Positions 5,396-5,397 of a stretch of DNA of 5,397 nucleotides are shown in pieces. The first letter of the stretch is position 1. Each line of letters opens with the position of its first letter. Source of the stretch: Kiritimatiellota bacterium (GTDB lineage: Bacteria > Verrucomicrobiota > Kiritimatiellia > RFP12 > UBA1067). A model generated the notes under the pieces. It made no database searches. It was not told where the DNA came from and saw nothing but the letters and a program-made list of their open reading frames with translations. The stretch lies in assembly GCA_009777165.1 (NCBI GenBank), contig WRML01000176.1, positions 1-5,397 of the forward strand, read 5' to 3'. The position numbers and the translations under genes were made by a program.

Positions 5396-5397
5396 AG

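Larger units (their letters stand above)
5038..5397. other. 360-bp non-coding, palindrome-rich intergenic region
   Basis: I see no credible gene here. Open frames entering from the left are out-of-frame shadows of the oxidoreductase gene. Base composition is more AT-rich than the genes. At least five separate inverted repeats account for roughly two thirds of the bases, listed individually. The stretch 5111-5163 between the first hairpin and the foldback element holds nothing I can identify. Confidence 0.6.

Noticed and set aside
5038..5397. CRISPR array
   Set aside because: The repeats are different palindromes at irregular spacing, with no constant direct repeat and spacer length and no cas genes.

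Overview
The window looks like a contig from a GC-rich bacterium of the PVC group: Planctomycetota, Verrucomicrobiota, Kiritimatiellota or Lentisphaerota. This placement is inferred from protein architecture, not from a marker gene. It rests on a secreted ThuA-like domain joined to HEAT-type repeats and a discoidin (F5/8 type C) domain, followed by a Tat-exported Gfo/Idh/MocA oxidoreductase with the C-terminal tail common in that group. The coding regions are clearly GC-rich, and the two intergenic regions are much richer in A+T.

Layout. Positions 1-339 (minus strand) hold the 5' part of an unrecognised gene with a signal peptide; it runs off the left edge. Its distal part lies in extreme C/G homopolymer sequence that may be poor-quality contig end. 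Positions 355-558 are a divergent intergenic region with a spaced A-tract block, a sigma70-like promoter candidate and a 17-bp perfect palindrome over the -10 of the rightward operon. Positions 559-3735 encode a 1058-residue exported ThuA-HEAT-discoidin protein. After 27 bp, 3763-5037 encode a 424-residue Tat-exported Gfo/Idh/MocA oxidoreductase. Positions 5038-5397 have no convincing gene. They are packed with inverted repeats: a 16-bp-stem hairpin just after the operon, a roughly 116-bp foldback element, a 12-bp palindrome, and two related CATCCC/GGGATG hairpins running to the right edge.

How the genes may work together. A ThuA-like protein next to a Gfo/Idh/MocA oxidoreductase recalls thuA-thuB of Sinorhizobium meliloti, which is tied to 3-keto-disaccharide metabolism. 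Here both partners carry export signals and one carries a putative carbohydrate-binding domain. I infer an envelope-located sugar or glycoside oxidation/processing pair transcribed as one operon. The substrate cannot be read from the sequence.

No CRISPR array, tRNA, rRNA or intact transposase gene was seen. The most unusual material is the 3' palindrome cluster and the domain fusion in the first operon gene.
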